Made by a program: the position numbers and the translations under genes. 64,000 nt of DNA from contig NZ_BFBX01000042.1 in NCBI RefSeq assembly GCF_003851045.1, positions 14,428-78,427 of the forward strand, given 5' to 3'. This stretch comes from Paenibacillus sp. 598K. GTDB taxonomy: Bacteria; Bacillota; Bacilli; Paenibacillales; Paenibacillaceae. Below the pieces are notes generated by a model that ran no database searches, was not told the DNA's origin, and worked only from the letters and a program-made list of their open reading frames with translations. This document shows, one piece after another, positions 1 through 7,465 of this stretch (within the stretch, counting starts at the first letter, position 1; every line of letters begins with the position of its first letter).

Positions 1-114
1 GTCTATCGGTGGATCGCCGGTCGCCGCTACCGATGGTTCGGCCGCAGCGCCGTCTGCGCGCTGCCGGATGCCGAGCAGCGCGGGCGCGTCCTGGAGGGAG
101 GAGATTCGCCATGA
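1..114 (+). CDS. DCC-family (DUF393) thiol-disulfide oxidoreductase-like protein, C-terminal fragment
   Basis: Reading frame 1 is open from the window edge to a TGA at 112-114 and encodes the last 37 residues of a protein. They contain VYRWIAGRRYRWFGR followed by a cysteine. This 'YR-I-RYR-FGR' pattern is typical of the C-terminus of the DCC/DUF393 family, small proteins named for an N-terminal DxxCxxC motif that would lie outside the window. The stop overlaps the next gene's start in an ATGA arrangement, so the two are probably translationally coupled. Function is not established for most family members. The call rests on a short tail only. Confidence 0.6.
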   Translation, partial: VYRWIAGRRYRWFGRSAVCALPDAEQRGRVLEGGDSP

Positions 115-1076
115 CCAGACCCAAGCCTATCTATGTAGAGCTTGAGATCGCTACGGATATGGATACGTTATGGGAGCATACCCAGGTGCCGAGTTTGCAT
201 GAGCAATGGGATTTGCGTTTTAGCAGCATCGAGTATTTGCCGCGCTCGTCTGCCGAAGCGCCGCAGTCGTTTCTCTATCTGACACGCATCGGTTTTGGTC
301 TGGCGATCCGTGGGACCGGCGAGACCCGGGCCAGCCTGACGAGGAACGGCCGGTTGTCGACGCTTCGCTTCGGTTCGGAGCAGCCGCTCTCGCTCATCCG
401 CGAAGGCGCGGGCTACTGGCGCTACGAGCCATTGCCCGAGGGGCGCGGCATTACGTTTGCGACCCGCTTCGATTACGAGACGCGCTTCGGCTGGCTTGGC
501 CGCTGGCTGGACCGCCTGTTGTTCCGGCCATTGTTCGGCAGGGCGACAGCGTGGAGCTTCGACGCGCTGCGCATCTGGATCGAGCGGCGCATCCCGCCTG
601 CGGTGACGATCCGGCTGACGTTGCTCCACTATGCGCTCGTCCTCTTGCTGGGGGCGCTGTGGGTGTACCAGGGGCTCGTGCCCAAGCTGCTCTACCCCGA
701 GGCGGGCGAGCTGGCGCTGCTGCAGCAGACCGGGATCGCCGCAGGCTTCGAGCGATCGGCCTTGCCGGCGCTCGGCTGCGCACAGATGCTGTGGGGGGCG
801 GCGACGGTCGTCTGGCATCGCCGCCGCTGGATGTATCCAGGCCAAGCGCTGCTCATCCTCGGCTTGACCTTGCCAGCGCTCTGGCTCCAGCCCGAGCTGC
901 TGCAGCAGCCGTTCCAGCCGCTCACGCTAGCTCTGGGCATGCTGGGCATCGCGCTGGGAGCAGGGCTGACGAAGCGTTTCGTGCCGCAAGCGGGCCGTTG
1001 TCGGCGTACAGAGTCAGCGGCGCGTGGAGAGAGGAGAGGTGACGATGCCATCGATCTATCAGCAAGCGTTAGGTGA
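111..1076 (+). CDS. SRPBCC-like domain fused to a DoxX-like membrane domain
   Basis: A 321-residue protein. The ATG at 111 is preceded by a GGAGGGAGGAG ribosome binding site; longer in-frame extensions lack one. Residues 1 to about 165 look like a START/SRPBCC ligand-binding fold (for example TDMDTLWEHTQVPSLHEQWD and a basic amphipathic helix near LGRWLDRLLFRP). The C-terminal 130 residues carry about four hydrophobic segments resembling the DoxX-like family. It overlaps the DCC gene upstream and the DUF4166 gene downstream, so the three form a tight operon. Such trios are known in Bacillales but the function is not settled. An envelope or lipid-binding role is inference. Confidence 0.6.
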   Translation: MTRPKPIYVELEIATDMDTLWEHTQVPSLHEQWDLRFSSIEYLPRSSAEAPQSFLYLTRIGFGLAIRGTGETRASLTRNGRLSTLRFGSEQPLSLIREGAGYWRYEPLPEGRGITFATRFDYETRFGWLGRWLDRLLFRPLFGRATAWSFDALRIWIERRIPPAVTIRLTLLHYALVLLLGALWVYQGLVPKLLYPEAGELALLQQTGIAAGFERSALPALGCAQMLWGAATVVWHRRRWMYPGQALLILGLTLPALWLQPELLQQPFQPLTLALGMLGIALGAGLTKRFVPQAGRCRRTESAARGERRGDDAIDLSASVR

Positions 1077-1722
1077 CGACTATGAACGGCTGCACCCCCG
1101 GATACGCGAGCGGTTCGGCTTGCGGAGCGAGGCTGGCGTCGCTTGCATCGGCCGCGGCGTGATGGACCGCGTATGGTACAACCGGCTGGCTGCGCTGCCG
1201 CTGGCAGTCGGCGCGCGGCGTCATCTGATGTTCCCGCAGGCGGGCGAGCAGGTGCCCTTCACCGTACACAACTATGCGTATACGGATCGCTGGGGCCGCG
1301 AGACGGTCAGCTGGGTGCGCAAGTTCCGCTTTCCCGGTCGTCTCCGGCAGTTCGACGCGACGATGATCTACAGCGACGAGCGCGGTCGCATCGTCGACTA
1401 CCTCGGCAATCGTCAGCACCTCGCCGTCGATCTGGAGCTGTCCGTTGATCCGCGCGGCGGCATCCGCATCCGCTCGGGCGAGCAGCGTTGCTACGAGGGG
1501 CTGCTGCAGTTCCGCTGGCCGCAGCTCTTCACCGGCGCCGCCGAGGTGTGCGAGTGGTACGACGATGCGGCGGATTGCTACCGGATCGAGGTCGACGTCA
1601 CGAGCCCGCTGCTTGGCCCGGTGTTCCGGTACGCTGGCCGGTTCCAGGCGGAGTTCGTGAAGTGTCCTTCTTCGGCGCTGCCGCTGGATATTCAGCCGCT
1701 TCGAGAGGAGCGGCGCGAGTAG
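1045..1722 (+). CDS. DUF4166 domain protein
   Basis: A 225-residue soluble protein. I chose the ATG at 1045 because GGAGAGGT sits just upstream; an in-frame GTG at 1024 lacks a good site. The region starting MPSIYQQALGDDYERLHP and the motifs FTVHNYAYTDRWGRETVSW and KFRFPGRLRQFDATMIY resemble DUF4166 proteins, which often sit beside DCC/DUF393 and DoxX-like genes. It overlaps the preceding gene by 32 bp. No catalytic motif is recognisable. The first half is rich in Arg and Tyr and there is no signal peptide or membrane segment, so it is probably cytoplasmic. Biochemical role unknown. Confidence 0.6.
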   Translation: MPSIYQQALGDDYERLHPRIRERFGLRSEAGVACIGRGVMDRVWYNRLAALPLAVGARRHLMFPQAGEQVPFTVHNYAYTDRWGRETVSWVRKFRFPGRLRQFDATMIYSDERGRIVDYLGNRQHLAVDLELSVDPRGGIRIRSGEQRCYEGLLQFRWPQLFTGAAEVCEWYDDAADCYRIEVDVTSPLLGPVFRYAGRFQAEFVKCPSSALPLDIQPLREERRE

Positions 1723-1759
1723 TGAGGTATATTACCTCTGGCGTTCACAAGACATTCCT

Positions 1760-1807
1760 TTGCCAAATGAGCTCAGTTGAGATATAATCAAATGAGAATC
1801 ATTCTAA
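1760..1807 (+). promoter_or_regulatory. fur promoter overlapped by a Fur box
   Basis: TTGCCA (1760-1765) and TATAAT (1783-1788) are spaced by 17 bp, a near-ideal sigma-A promoter. The 7-1-7 inverted repeat TGAGAATCATTCTAA lies at 1793-1807, just after the -10 and over the expected transcription start. It matches the Fur box (TGATAATNATTATCA type) rather than Zur or PerR variants. The geometry predicts autorepression of fur. The sites are read directly; the regulation is inferred. Confidence 0.75.
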
Positions 1808-1844
1808 ACTAGCGTGTCTGGAACGACAAACGGAGGTGTTGGAT

Positions 1845-2330
1845 ATGATACCTATAGTCGAAGAGCTCGGCAAGATCAACCATCAGCTGAAGATGAAGGG
1901 CTACAAGCTGACTCCGCAGCGCGAAGTGACGGTGCGGGTGCTGCTGGAGAACGAACAGGATCATCTGAGCGCTGAGGACGTATATATGCTGGTCAAACAG
2001 AAATTTCCCGAAATCGGTCTGGCGACGGTGTACCGGACGCTGGAGATGTTAACGGAGCTGCAGATCGTCGAAAAGGTCAACTTCGGCGACGGCGTCGCCC
2101 GCTTCGATCTCCGCAGCGACGACCATGCTCATATGCATCATCATCTAATCTGCCGCGACTGCGGAGCGGTGCAGGAGATCAAGGACGACTGGCTGCAAAG
2201 CATCGAGGAGCGAATCGAGCGCGAGTTCGGTTTCCTCGTCAGCGACCATCGTCTGGACTTTACCGGCGTGTTCAACAAGTGCGCGAAGACCAACAAATCG
2301 GAGTGCCGCAAAAAACGCAAGGCTGTCTAA
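1845..2330 (+). CDS. fur: Ferric uptake regulator Fur
   Basis: A 161-residue metal-dependent repressor close to Bacillus subtilis Fur along its whole length (YKLTPQRE, LSAEDVYMLVK, IGLATVYRTLEMLTEL, NFGDGVARFDLR). The N-terminal winged helix is followed by the metal-binding dimerisation domain with HMHHH (about 96-100) and a CxxC zinc site at C103/C106. C146 and C154 near the C-terminus could form the second half of the structural zinc site. I chose ATG 1845 because CGGAGGTG ends seven bases upstream; the in-frame GTG at 1836 lies inside that site. The promoter carries a Fur box, so autoregulation is likely. The basic tail (CRKKRKAV) is longer than in B. subtilis Fur. Confidence 0.93.
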   Translation: MIPIVEELGKINHQLKMKGYKLTPQREVTVRVLLENEQDHLSAEDVYMLVKQKFPEIGLATVYRTLEMLTELQIVEKVNFGDGVARFDLRSDDHAHMHHHLICRDCGAVQEIKDDWLQSIEERIEREFGFLVSDHRLDFTGVFNKCAKTNKSECRKKRKAV

Positions 2331-2462
2331 CTCATAAGCAACCGCAAAGCTCCTTGAAGCATAGGAGCGGACACGATGCAGCGCCGATTGTCGGGCTTAC
2401 CGGCAAGGCGCTTTTTGTGCTACAATGAATGGAAATGCTTGTCAGTCTACAGGAGGGATACG

Positions 2463-2858
2463 ATGATCAAATACAGCAACAATCACGCGCTGGAAGCAGC
2501 TGATGTGGCAGAGGTGTTCCGGGCATCTGGCATGAAGCGGCCCTATGACGATCTGGATCGCATCCAGCGCATGATCGACCAAGCCGATGTGCTGATCACC
2601 GCATGGGAGGACGGCCGGATGGTCGGCGTGGCGCGAGGCATTACGGACTTTAGCTATTGCTGCTACCTGTCCGATCTGGCGGTCATCGCAAGCCACCAGA
2701 AGCGCGGGATCGGCAGGGAGCTGATGGACCGCGTCCGTCAAGCGATTGGCGAGGAGTGCTCGCTTGTGCTGCTGGCCGCGCCGGGCGCCGTATCCTATTA
2801 CCCGCAGCTCGGCTTTGAGCGCTCGGAGCGAGCCTATGTGCTGGCAAGAGGGCGCTGA
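2463..2858 (+). CDS. GNAT-family N-acetyltransferase
   Basis: A 131-residue protein. ATG 2463 follows an AGGAGGGATACG ribosome binding site; the upstream in-frame extension to 2376 is unlikely to be translated. The GNAT core is clear: the strand LSDLAVIASHQKRGIGREL carries the acetyl-CoA pyrophosphate loop (Q/R-x-x-G-x-G), and LLAAPGAVSYYPQLGFERS is the usual C-terminal strand and helix. The acceptor substrate cannot be predicted. The gene is followed after 6 bp by a DUF4184 membrane protein, so the two are probably co-transcribed. Confidence 0.85.
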   Translation: MIKYSNNHALEAADVAEVFRASGMKRPYDDLDRIQRMIDQADVLITAWEDGRMVGVARGITDFSYCCYLSDLAVIASHQKRGIGRELMDRVRQAIGEECSLVLLAAPGAVSYYPQLGFERSERAYVLARGR

Positions 2859-2864
2859 GATACG

Positions 2865-3626
2865 ATGCCATTTACGTTTGCCCATCCGTTGTATGCTTTG
2901 CCCGCGCGCCTCGTTGTCCGTCGTCTCAGCTTGAGCGGGCTGGTGCTGGGCAGTATGGCGCCCGACTTTGAATATTTCCTCGCGCTGGAGCCCTATGCGA
3001 CAATCGGCCATACGTGGCGAGGCTTCTGGCTGCAGGCGCTGCCGCTTGGCGTTGTGCTGGCTCTGACCTTTCATTATCTGGTCAAGCGTCAGCTGGCCCG
3101 TCATCTGCCGTCGCTCGGGGCGCTTGATCGACGAGCCGCAGCATTGGCGGCCGCTTCGACGAATTACAATCGCTTGCGTGACCGCATCCTGGCGGGTCTT
3201 AACTTCTTGCTGGCACTGCTTATCGGCTTCATCTCGCATATTGTGGTCGACGGTTTCACGCATCGCGGCGGTTATGCGGTCGTCCGCGCAGCCTGGCTTC
3301 AGCGCGAGCTGGGCGGCTACCCGGTGTACAAGCTGCTGCAGCACGGTTTGTCTCTGCTCGGACTTGCGGTGCTGACGGTGCTGATACTGCGGGCGCTAGC
3401 AGCCGTCAGGCTGACGACTTCCTCACCTTCGCTCCCCGTCTCGCGCAAGCTGGTCTATTGGGCCATCTTAGGTGTGGTTGCGCTCGCGACGCTCAGCCTG
3501 AAGCTGCTCCTGACGGACAGCGACAATCTGCTTGGGATAACGGTAGTCAGCACGCTCTCCGGCGGGATGCTCGGCATCGTCACGGCTTCGGTCTGGTCGG
3601 CCTGGTTCGTGCGTCGGCACACATAG
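2865..3626 (+). CDS. DUF4184 family membrane protein
   Basis: A 253-residue integral membrane protein. It opens with MPFTFAHPLYALPARL and continues LVLGSMAPDFEYFL, the hallmark of the DUF4184 family. His and Asp residues in these motifs and in FISHIVVDGFTHRGG resemble a metal site, as in membrane hydrolases of the YdjM type. About five to six hydrophobic segments are visible. It starts six bases after the acetyltransferase stop and ends at a strong bidirectional terminator. Function unknown. Confidence 0.75.
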   Translation: MPFTFAHPLYALPARLVVRRLSLSGLVLGSMAPDFEYFLALEPYATIGHTWRGFWLQALPLGVVLALTFHYLVKRQLARHLPSLGALDRRAAALAAASTNYNRLRDRILAGLNFLLALLIGFISHIVVDGFTHRGGYAVVRAAWLQRELGGYPVYKLLQHGLSLLGLAVLTVLILRALAAVRLTTSSPSLPVSRKLVYWAILGVVALATLSLKLLLTDSDNLLGITVVSTLSGGMLGIVTASVWSAWFVRRHT

Positions 3627-3649
3627 CTTCGCAGCATCGAACTCATCGC

Positions 3650-3690
3650 AAAAAAAAGGCGGGCCGGGAAAATCCCGGCACACCTTTTTG
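3650..3690. terminator. Bidirectional rho-independent terminator
   Basis: An A-rich run and GCCGGG / AAAA / TCCCGGC hairpin (3662-3678) followed by CACACCTTTTT. The A- and T-runs on both sides suit the convergent DUF4184 gene and cytochrome gene. Confidence 0.8.
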
Positions 3691-3710
3691 CTGCAGCTTG
3701 TCCAGCTCTT

Positions 3711-4073
3711 TTATTTCTTTTCGGCCAGATAAAGCGAGATGTTGATAACCTCGTCTTCGGAGATCTTGCCCTCAAACCCAGGCATACCGTTGCCGCCATT
3801 CATAATGGTGCGGTAGATTTGCTCCTTGGTCAAGGTCGAGCCGATCTTGTCGAGAGCAGGGCCCATGCCACCTTCGAGATTGCCGCCGTGGCAGCCGATG
3901 CAGTTTTGCTGGCTGAGCAGCGTCTCTGCGGCGCCGGCGTCAATGTCGCGTACTGGCACCTCAAAGGCCGCTTCCTGCTCCGCCTCTTCCTTGCTAGGCA
4001 GGGTGAACAGGATTAGGTAGATACTGAGTAGTCCAGCCAGACAGAAAACCCCGAACATCGTCCATTTGTACAT
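3711..4073 (-). CDS. Membrane-anchored c-type cytochrome (c550/c551 type)
   Basis: A 120-residue small cytochrome. One N-terminal transmembrane helix (about residues 5-25) is followed by an acidic linker and a single-heme domain with CIGCH (58-62) and the axial Met in NGMPGF (M97). This is the plan of Bacillus CccA: anchored, facing outward, passing electrons toward terminal oxidases. The start is the ATG at 4073, seven bases after AAGGAG; a TTG six bases earlier is less likely. It is divergent from a BdbC-type disulfide oxidase, which suits the cell-surface thiol chemistry needed for heme attachment, though the pairing may be chance. Confidence 0.88.
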   Translation of the reverse strand: MYKWTMFGVFCLAGLLSIYLILFTLPSKEEAEQEAAFEVPVRDIDAGAAETLLSQQNCIGCHGGNLEGGMGPALDKIGSTLTKEQIYRTIMNGGNGMPGFEGKISEDEVINISLYLAEKK

Positions 4074-4232
4074 ATACAAGCTCCTTTCTTCATGCTAAAA
4101 TTTTATTCAATACATTCCAGTACATAAGTGAATCCGTCATGCAAACGCGAGCAATGGTGCCGGTACACGCGCCGGATCTTTCCTGGGTATGTAGAATATC
4201 AAAGTAATCGATGCGCAACAAGGAGTGATCAT

Positions 4233-4664
4233 GTGAAATCAAGAAAAAGCAGCAATTGGTTGTTCCTCGCCTGGGCGGCTTCCGTTATCGCCACGCTGGG
4301 CAGTCTCTACCTGAGCGAAGTGCTCCACTATGTTCCCTGCAGTCTGTGCTGGTATCAGCGCATCTTTATGTACCCGCTGGTGCTCCTGCTCGGGATCGCC
4401 ACTGCGCGCGGCTCTTCGGTTATTATACCCTATGCGCTGCCGCTTGCAATCATTGGCGGCGGATTTTCCGTCTATCACATCATCATCCAGCATATTCCGA
4501 AGGACTCTGCACTGGCCAACGCCTGTGGCGCCGTCTCTTGCGCAGAGGACTATCTGAACTGGTTCGGGTTCATTACGATCCCGATGCTGGCCCTGGCGGC
4601 ATTCATCATTATTATAATTGCTCTGCTGCAGGTTCACAAGCTCGAGAAACGTTACGGCTACTAA
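4233..4664 (+). CDS. bdbC: DsbB-family disulfide oxidoreductase BdbC
   Basis: A 143-residue quinone-coupled thiol oxidase of the membrane. Four hydrophobic helices and two cysteine pairs are visible: CSLC (C36/C39) in the first outer loop and C98/C103 in the second, with the DsbB-type WYQR just after the first pair. I chose GTG 4233 because AGGAGTG precedes it and the upstream ATG at 4231 runs straight into a stop. Length fits BdbC (about 140 residues). No BdbD-like thiol oxidase is adjacent, so its partner must be elsewhere. Confidence 0.9.
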   Translation: MKSRKSSNWLFLAWAASVIATLGSLYLSEVLHYVPCSLCWYQRIFMYPLVLLLGIATARGSSVIIPYALPLAIIGGGFSVYHIIIQHIPKDSALANACGAVSCAEDYLNWFGFITIPMLALAAFIIIIIALLQVHKLEKRYGY

Positions 4665-4717
4665 AATCGGGCCTTTTGAACAAAGGGAATGGACGAGGAA
4701 AGGAAGGATTATGAACG

Positions 4718-5482
4718 ATGCAATTCCGGCCATGTATTGATCTTCATCAAGGCAAGGTAAAACAAATCGTCGGCGAGACGTTAAATACCGAGCAAAAACC
4801 AATTATCGAAAATTTTGTGTCCGAGTACGGATCAGCCCATTATGCGTCCCTTTTCCAACGAGATGCGCTGCAAGGCGGTCATGTCATCATGCTGGGCGGC
4901 GGCAACGAGCAGGCTGCGACGGAGGCGCTGCAGGCGTATCCGGGCGGTCTGCAGATCGGCGGCGGCATCACGGCGGATAATGCGGCGCGTTACCTGGAGC
5001 TGGGAGCGACGCATGTCATCGTTACCTCCTATCTGTTCGAAGGCGGGGAGCTGAATGAACGCAACTTGCAGCGCCTGGTCGCCGAGGTAGGGAAGGACCG
5101 GCTTGTCATCGATCTGAGCTGCAAGGCCAAGGATGACGGCTGGTATGTCGTCACCAAGCAATGGACAGTCTTCAGCAGCTTCGCGGTCGACGAGACGCAT
5201 CTGCGTCAGCTCGCCGAATATTGCGACGAGTATCTGATCCATGCCGTCGATGTCGAGGGCAAACGCTCCGGCGTTCAGCGGGATCTGGCCAAGGCGCTCT
5301 CGGAATGGACGACGATCCCGACGACGTATGCGGGCGGCTGCCGGTCGCTGGACGATCTGGAGCAGTTCCGCGAGCTGACCGACGGCAGACTGGACATTAC
5401 GATTGGCAGCGCGCTCGATATTTTCGGCGGCGCACTGTCTTATGATGAGGTTGTGGCGTACAATCGCCAGTTGGCCCGATAA
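4718..5482 (+). CDS. hisA: Eukaryotic-type HisA: ProFAR isomerase
   Basis: A 254-residue (beta/alpha)8 isomerase for the fourth step of histidine synthesis (ProFAR to PRFAR). It resembles the fungal/plant HIS6 form rather than ordinary bacterial HisA: CIDLHQGKVKQIVGETL, HVIMLGGGNEQAATEAL, GGLQIGGGI, THVIVTSYLFEGG, DRLVIDLSCK, YLIHAVDVEGKRSG, TYAGGCRSLDDL and IGSALDIFGG all follow the yeast pattern, including the catalytic Asp near the N-terminus (CIDLH) and the second Asp in HAVDVEG. Start ATG follows AAGGAAGG by 11 bases; an earlier ATG at 4711 is out of frame and stops quickly. No other his genes are adjacent. It ends at a strong terminator. Confidence 0.85.
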   Translation: MQFRPCIDLHQGKVKQIVGETLNTEQKPIIENFVSEYGSAHYASLFQRDALQGGHVIMLGGGNEQAATEALQAYPGGLQIGGGITADNAARYLELGATHVIVTSYLFEGGELNERNLQRLVAEVGKDRLVIDLSCKAKDDGWYVVTKQWTVFSSFAVDETHLRQLAEYCDEYLIHAVDVEGKRSGVQRDLAKALSEWTTIPTTYAGGCRSLDDLEQFRELTDGRLDITIGSALDIFGGALSYDEVVAYNRQLAR

Positions 5483-5486
5483 GCAT

Positions 5487-5528
5487 CGCAAAGGCCGCGC
5501 TTCCTTACGAGGGAGCGCGGCCTTTGCG
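5487..5528 (+). terminator. Terminator after hisA
   Basis: A near-perfect inverted repeat, CGCAAAGGCCGCGCTTCC paired with GAGGGAGCGCGG plus CCTTTGCG, with a TTAC-type loop. The A-run and T-run in the stem make it able to act in both directions. Confidence 0.75.
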
Positions 5529-5710
5529 TTGCGGCATCTGTGCGATTAGCGAGCATGTAAAGTCTATGAAAATGTTTTCCTGGCTAGCTGTCCGGGTATG
5601 GAATGCTATAGCGCGTAATAGTTTTACAACTTGGAAACAAGTCGACACGATGGCGAGATATGAGAGCCCTATACTCAGGTCCAGAGATAGCAGGATGAGG
5701 AGGAAGGCAT

Positions 5711-6562
5711 ATGAAACTCTCAAAAACGTTAGTAGCGGCAGGTCTGGTCATCGCCTGCACCGGTTATCTGGCGCTGGCCCAGACGCCGCTCGATCAATGG
5801 CTCATCAAACGGGCCGCCTCGGAACCGATGGTTCAATCGATAAAAGGCGCGGAGATCCAGCCTGCTGCTCCGTTGTCAGTCGCATCGGCGGCCTCCCAAG
5901 CCAAAAACGCGCTGGAAAACGCGTTGGCGGCAATGATCCAGACCAACCGGGCGGACAAGACGATCGACAAGCAAGGCGGCAAGCAGGTGGTCACCAACCA
6001 GACGAGCATGCTGGTCCTCGTCAACAAAAAGCGCGAGCTGCCGGCCGATTATGTCCCTTCGGACTTGACGGTCCCGGACGTGCCCTTCACCTTCAAGGAG
6101 GATCATCCGAAGAAGCGGCTCCGCAAGCCGGCGGCCCGCGCCCTCGAGCGGCTGTTCGCAGCGGCGGAAATGGACGGAATCGAGCTGAAGGCGGTCTCGG
6201 GCTATCGCTCGTATGCAACGCAGAAGGCGATCTTCGAGCGTAATGTCGAGCAAAAGGGCGAAAAGGAGGCCAACCGGACAAGCGCCCGGCCGGGCCAAAG
6301 CGAGCATCAGACCGGTCTGGCGATGGATGTATCGAGCAGAAGTGTAGGCTACGGTCTTGTCTCGTCGTACGGCGAGACGAAGGAGGGCAAATGGTTGCGC
6401 AAGCACGCGCCGGAATATGGTTTTATCATTCGTTATGAGCAGGGAATGGAGAAGAAGACCGGATATGATTACGAGCCCTGGCATCTGCGCTTCGTCGGTA
6501 TCGATGCGGCCAAGCGGATCGCGGAGAAATCGTTTATTCTGGAAAGCTTTTTGGCGGGGTAG
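5711..6562 (+). CDS. VanY-type D-alanyl-D-alanine carboxypeptidase (M15B)
   Basis: A 283-residue exported zinc peptidase that trims the terminal D-Ala from peptidoglycan stem peptides. An N-terminal hydrophobic segment (residues 5-23) acts as signal or anchor. A linker rich in Ala and Gln (35-100) precedes the catalytic domain. Catalytic and zinc residues are visible: SEHQTGLAMD (H199, D206), VSGYRSYATQ around 163-171, and EPWHLR (E255, H258). ATG 5711 follows AGGAGGAAGG. It stands alone, with the hisA terminator upstream and an SRAP gene 78 bp downstream. Confidence 0.88.
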   Translation: MKLSKTLVAAGLVIACTGYLALAQTPLDQWLIKRAASEPMVQSIKGAEIQPAAPLSVASAASQAKNALENALAAMIQTNRADKTIDKQGGKQVVTNQTSMLVLVNKKRELPADYVPSDLTVPDVPFTFKEDHPKKRLRKPAARALERLFAAAEMDGIELKAVSGYRSYATQKAIFERNVEQKGEKEANRTSARPGQSEHQTGLAMDVSSRSVGYGLVSSYGETKEGKWLRKHAPEYGFIIRYEQGMEKKTGYDYEPWHLRFVGIDAAKRIAEKSFILESFLAG

Positions 6563-6640
6563 CCCGCGGGGAATTATCGGGTCGATGCATAAGATAGCGG
6601 CAGCTGCGGATAATGGAGGTAAAAAAGGTGGCTGATCTCC

Positions 6641-7315
6641 ATGTGCGAACGATTTTCGTTGACCGCTGATATTGCCGAACTGCAACATGCTTTTGGTCTG
6701 ACCCAGATTCTTACCCCTTATCAAAGGCGTTACAATATTGCCCCGTTGCAGCAGATCCCCATCGTCATCGGCAGCCGTCACGAGCGGAAGCTGGTCGATT
6801 CGAGATGGGGATTGTTCCCGTATTGGGCCCCAGACTCGGTGAACGCCGACTTTGACTCCGTTAGCGGCAAGAAAATTTTCGAACGTATCTTGAAACGACA
6901 GCGTTGCATCATTCCGTGCAGCGGCTTTTACAGCACGCGCACCGAAGGCAAGGATAGCCGCTCCGTAAGGATCGTACTGCGAGAAAAGGCCGTCTTCGGC
7001 ATGGCCGGGTTGTACGAGACTCGCGTCGATCCGCGCGGCGTCAAGCATCGCACCTTTACCGTCATTACAACAACGCCGAACCGCATCGTCTCCGAATATA
7101 CGGAGCGGATGCCCGTCATCCTCGAGCGCGAGGATATGGAGCTGTGGCTGGACGCCGACGCGACCGACCCGACGCTATGGCAGACGCGGATCTATCCATA
7201 CGCCGCCTCGCGGATGGACAGCTATCCGGTGAACCCTCGTCTCCAGCAGGACGGGATGGACTCGCCGGATTGCATCGTTCAATATGAGCCTGGCGCGCTC
7301 ACTGTGAAGCGCTAG
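6641..7315 (+). CDS. SRAP-family protein (HMCES/YedK-like) lacking two usual active-site residues
   Basis: A 224-residue protein of the SOS-response-associated peptidase fold, which covalently traps abasic sites in single-stranded DNA through Cys2. The start is fixed by the need for Met1-Cys2 (MCERFS). The fold landmarks are present: RYNIAP (30-35), WGLFPYWA (56-63), Asn68 in SVNADF, and ERMPVIL (155-161). In E. coli YedK the active site is Cys2, Asn75, Glu105 and His160. Here the Glu position in PxxGFYEW is Ser98 (CSGFYST) and the His position before RMP is Thr154. Cys2 and Asn68 remain. So DNA capture may persist while crosslink reversal or catalysis is altered. Confidence 0.82.
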   Translation: MCERFSLTADIAELQHAFGLTQILTPYQRRYNIAPLQQIPIVIGSRHERKLVDSRWGLFPYWAPDSVNADFDSVSGKKIFERILKRQRCIIPCSGFYSTRTEGKDSRSVRIVLREKAVFGMAGLYETRVDPRGVKHRTFTVITTTPNRIVSEYTERMPVILEREDMELWLDADATDPTLWQTRIYPYAASRMDSYPVNPRLQQDGMDSPDCIVQYEPGALTVKR

Positions 7316-7393
7316 GCTCTCGGCGGCCCCCCGCGCAGTCTCTGTGAGCGGAGTCTAGCGACAGGACGGCGGTAGGAAAAAGCCGTCTCTGCT

Positions 7394-7423
7394 TTGACAA
7401 TCGTCCCCGCTTCCGTGGATAAT
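7394..7423 (+). promoter_or_regulatory. topB promoter
   Basis: TTGACA (7394-7399) and GATAAT (7418-7423) with an 18-bp spacer, 42 bp before the topB start codon. Confidence 0.65.
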
Positions 7424-7465
7424 GGTGGTTACACCTGATTTTACGGAAATGGGGGCTTTTTTGGC

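Noticed and set aside
9-110. N-terminal extension of the SRPBCC-DoxX gene to position 9
   Set aside because: The extension is Arg-rich, has no ribosome binding site, and overlaps the DCC gene's own reading frame; ATG 111 has a strong site.
5876-7048. 390-codon minus-strand ORF across the VanY and SRAP genes
   Set aside because: Antisense to two well-supported genes; the product has shadow-type composition and no motif.
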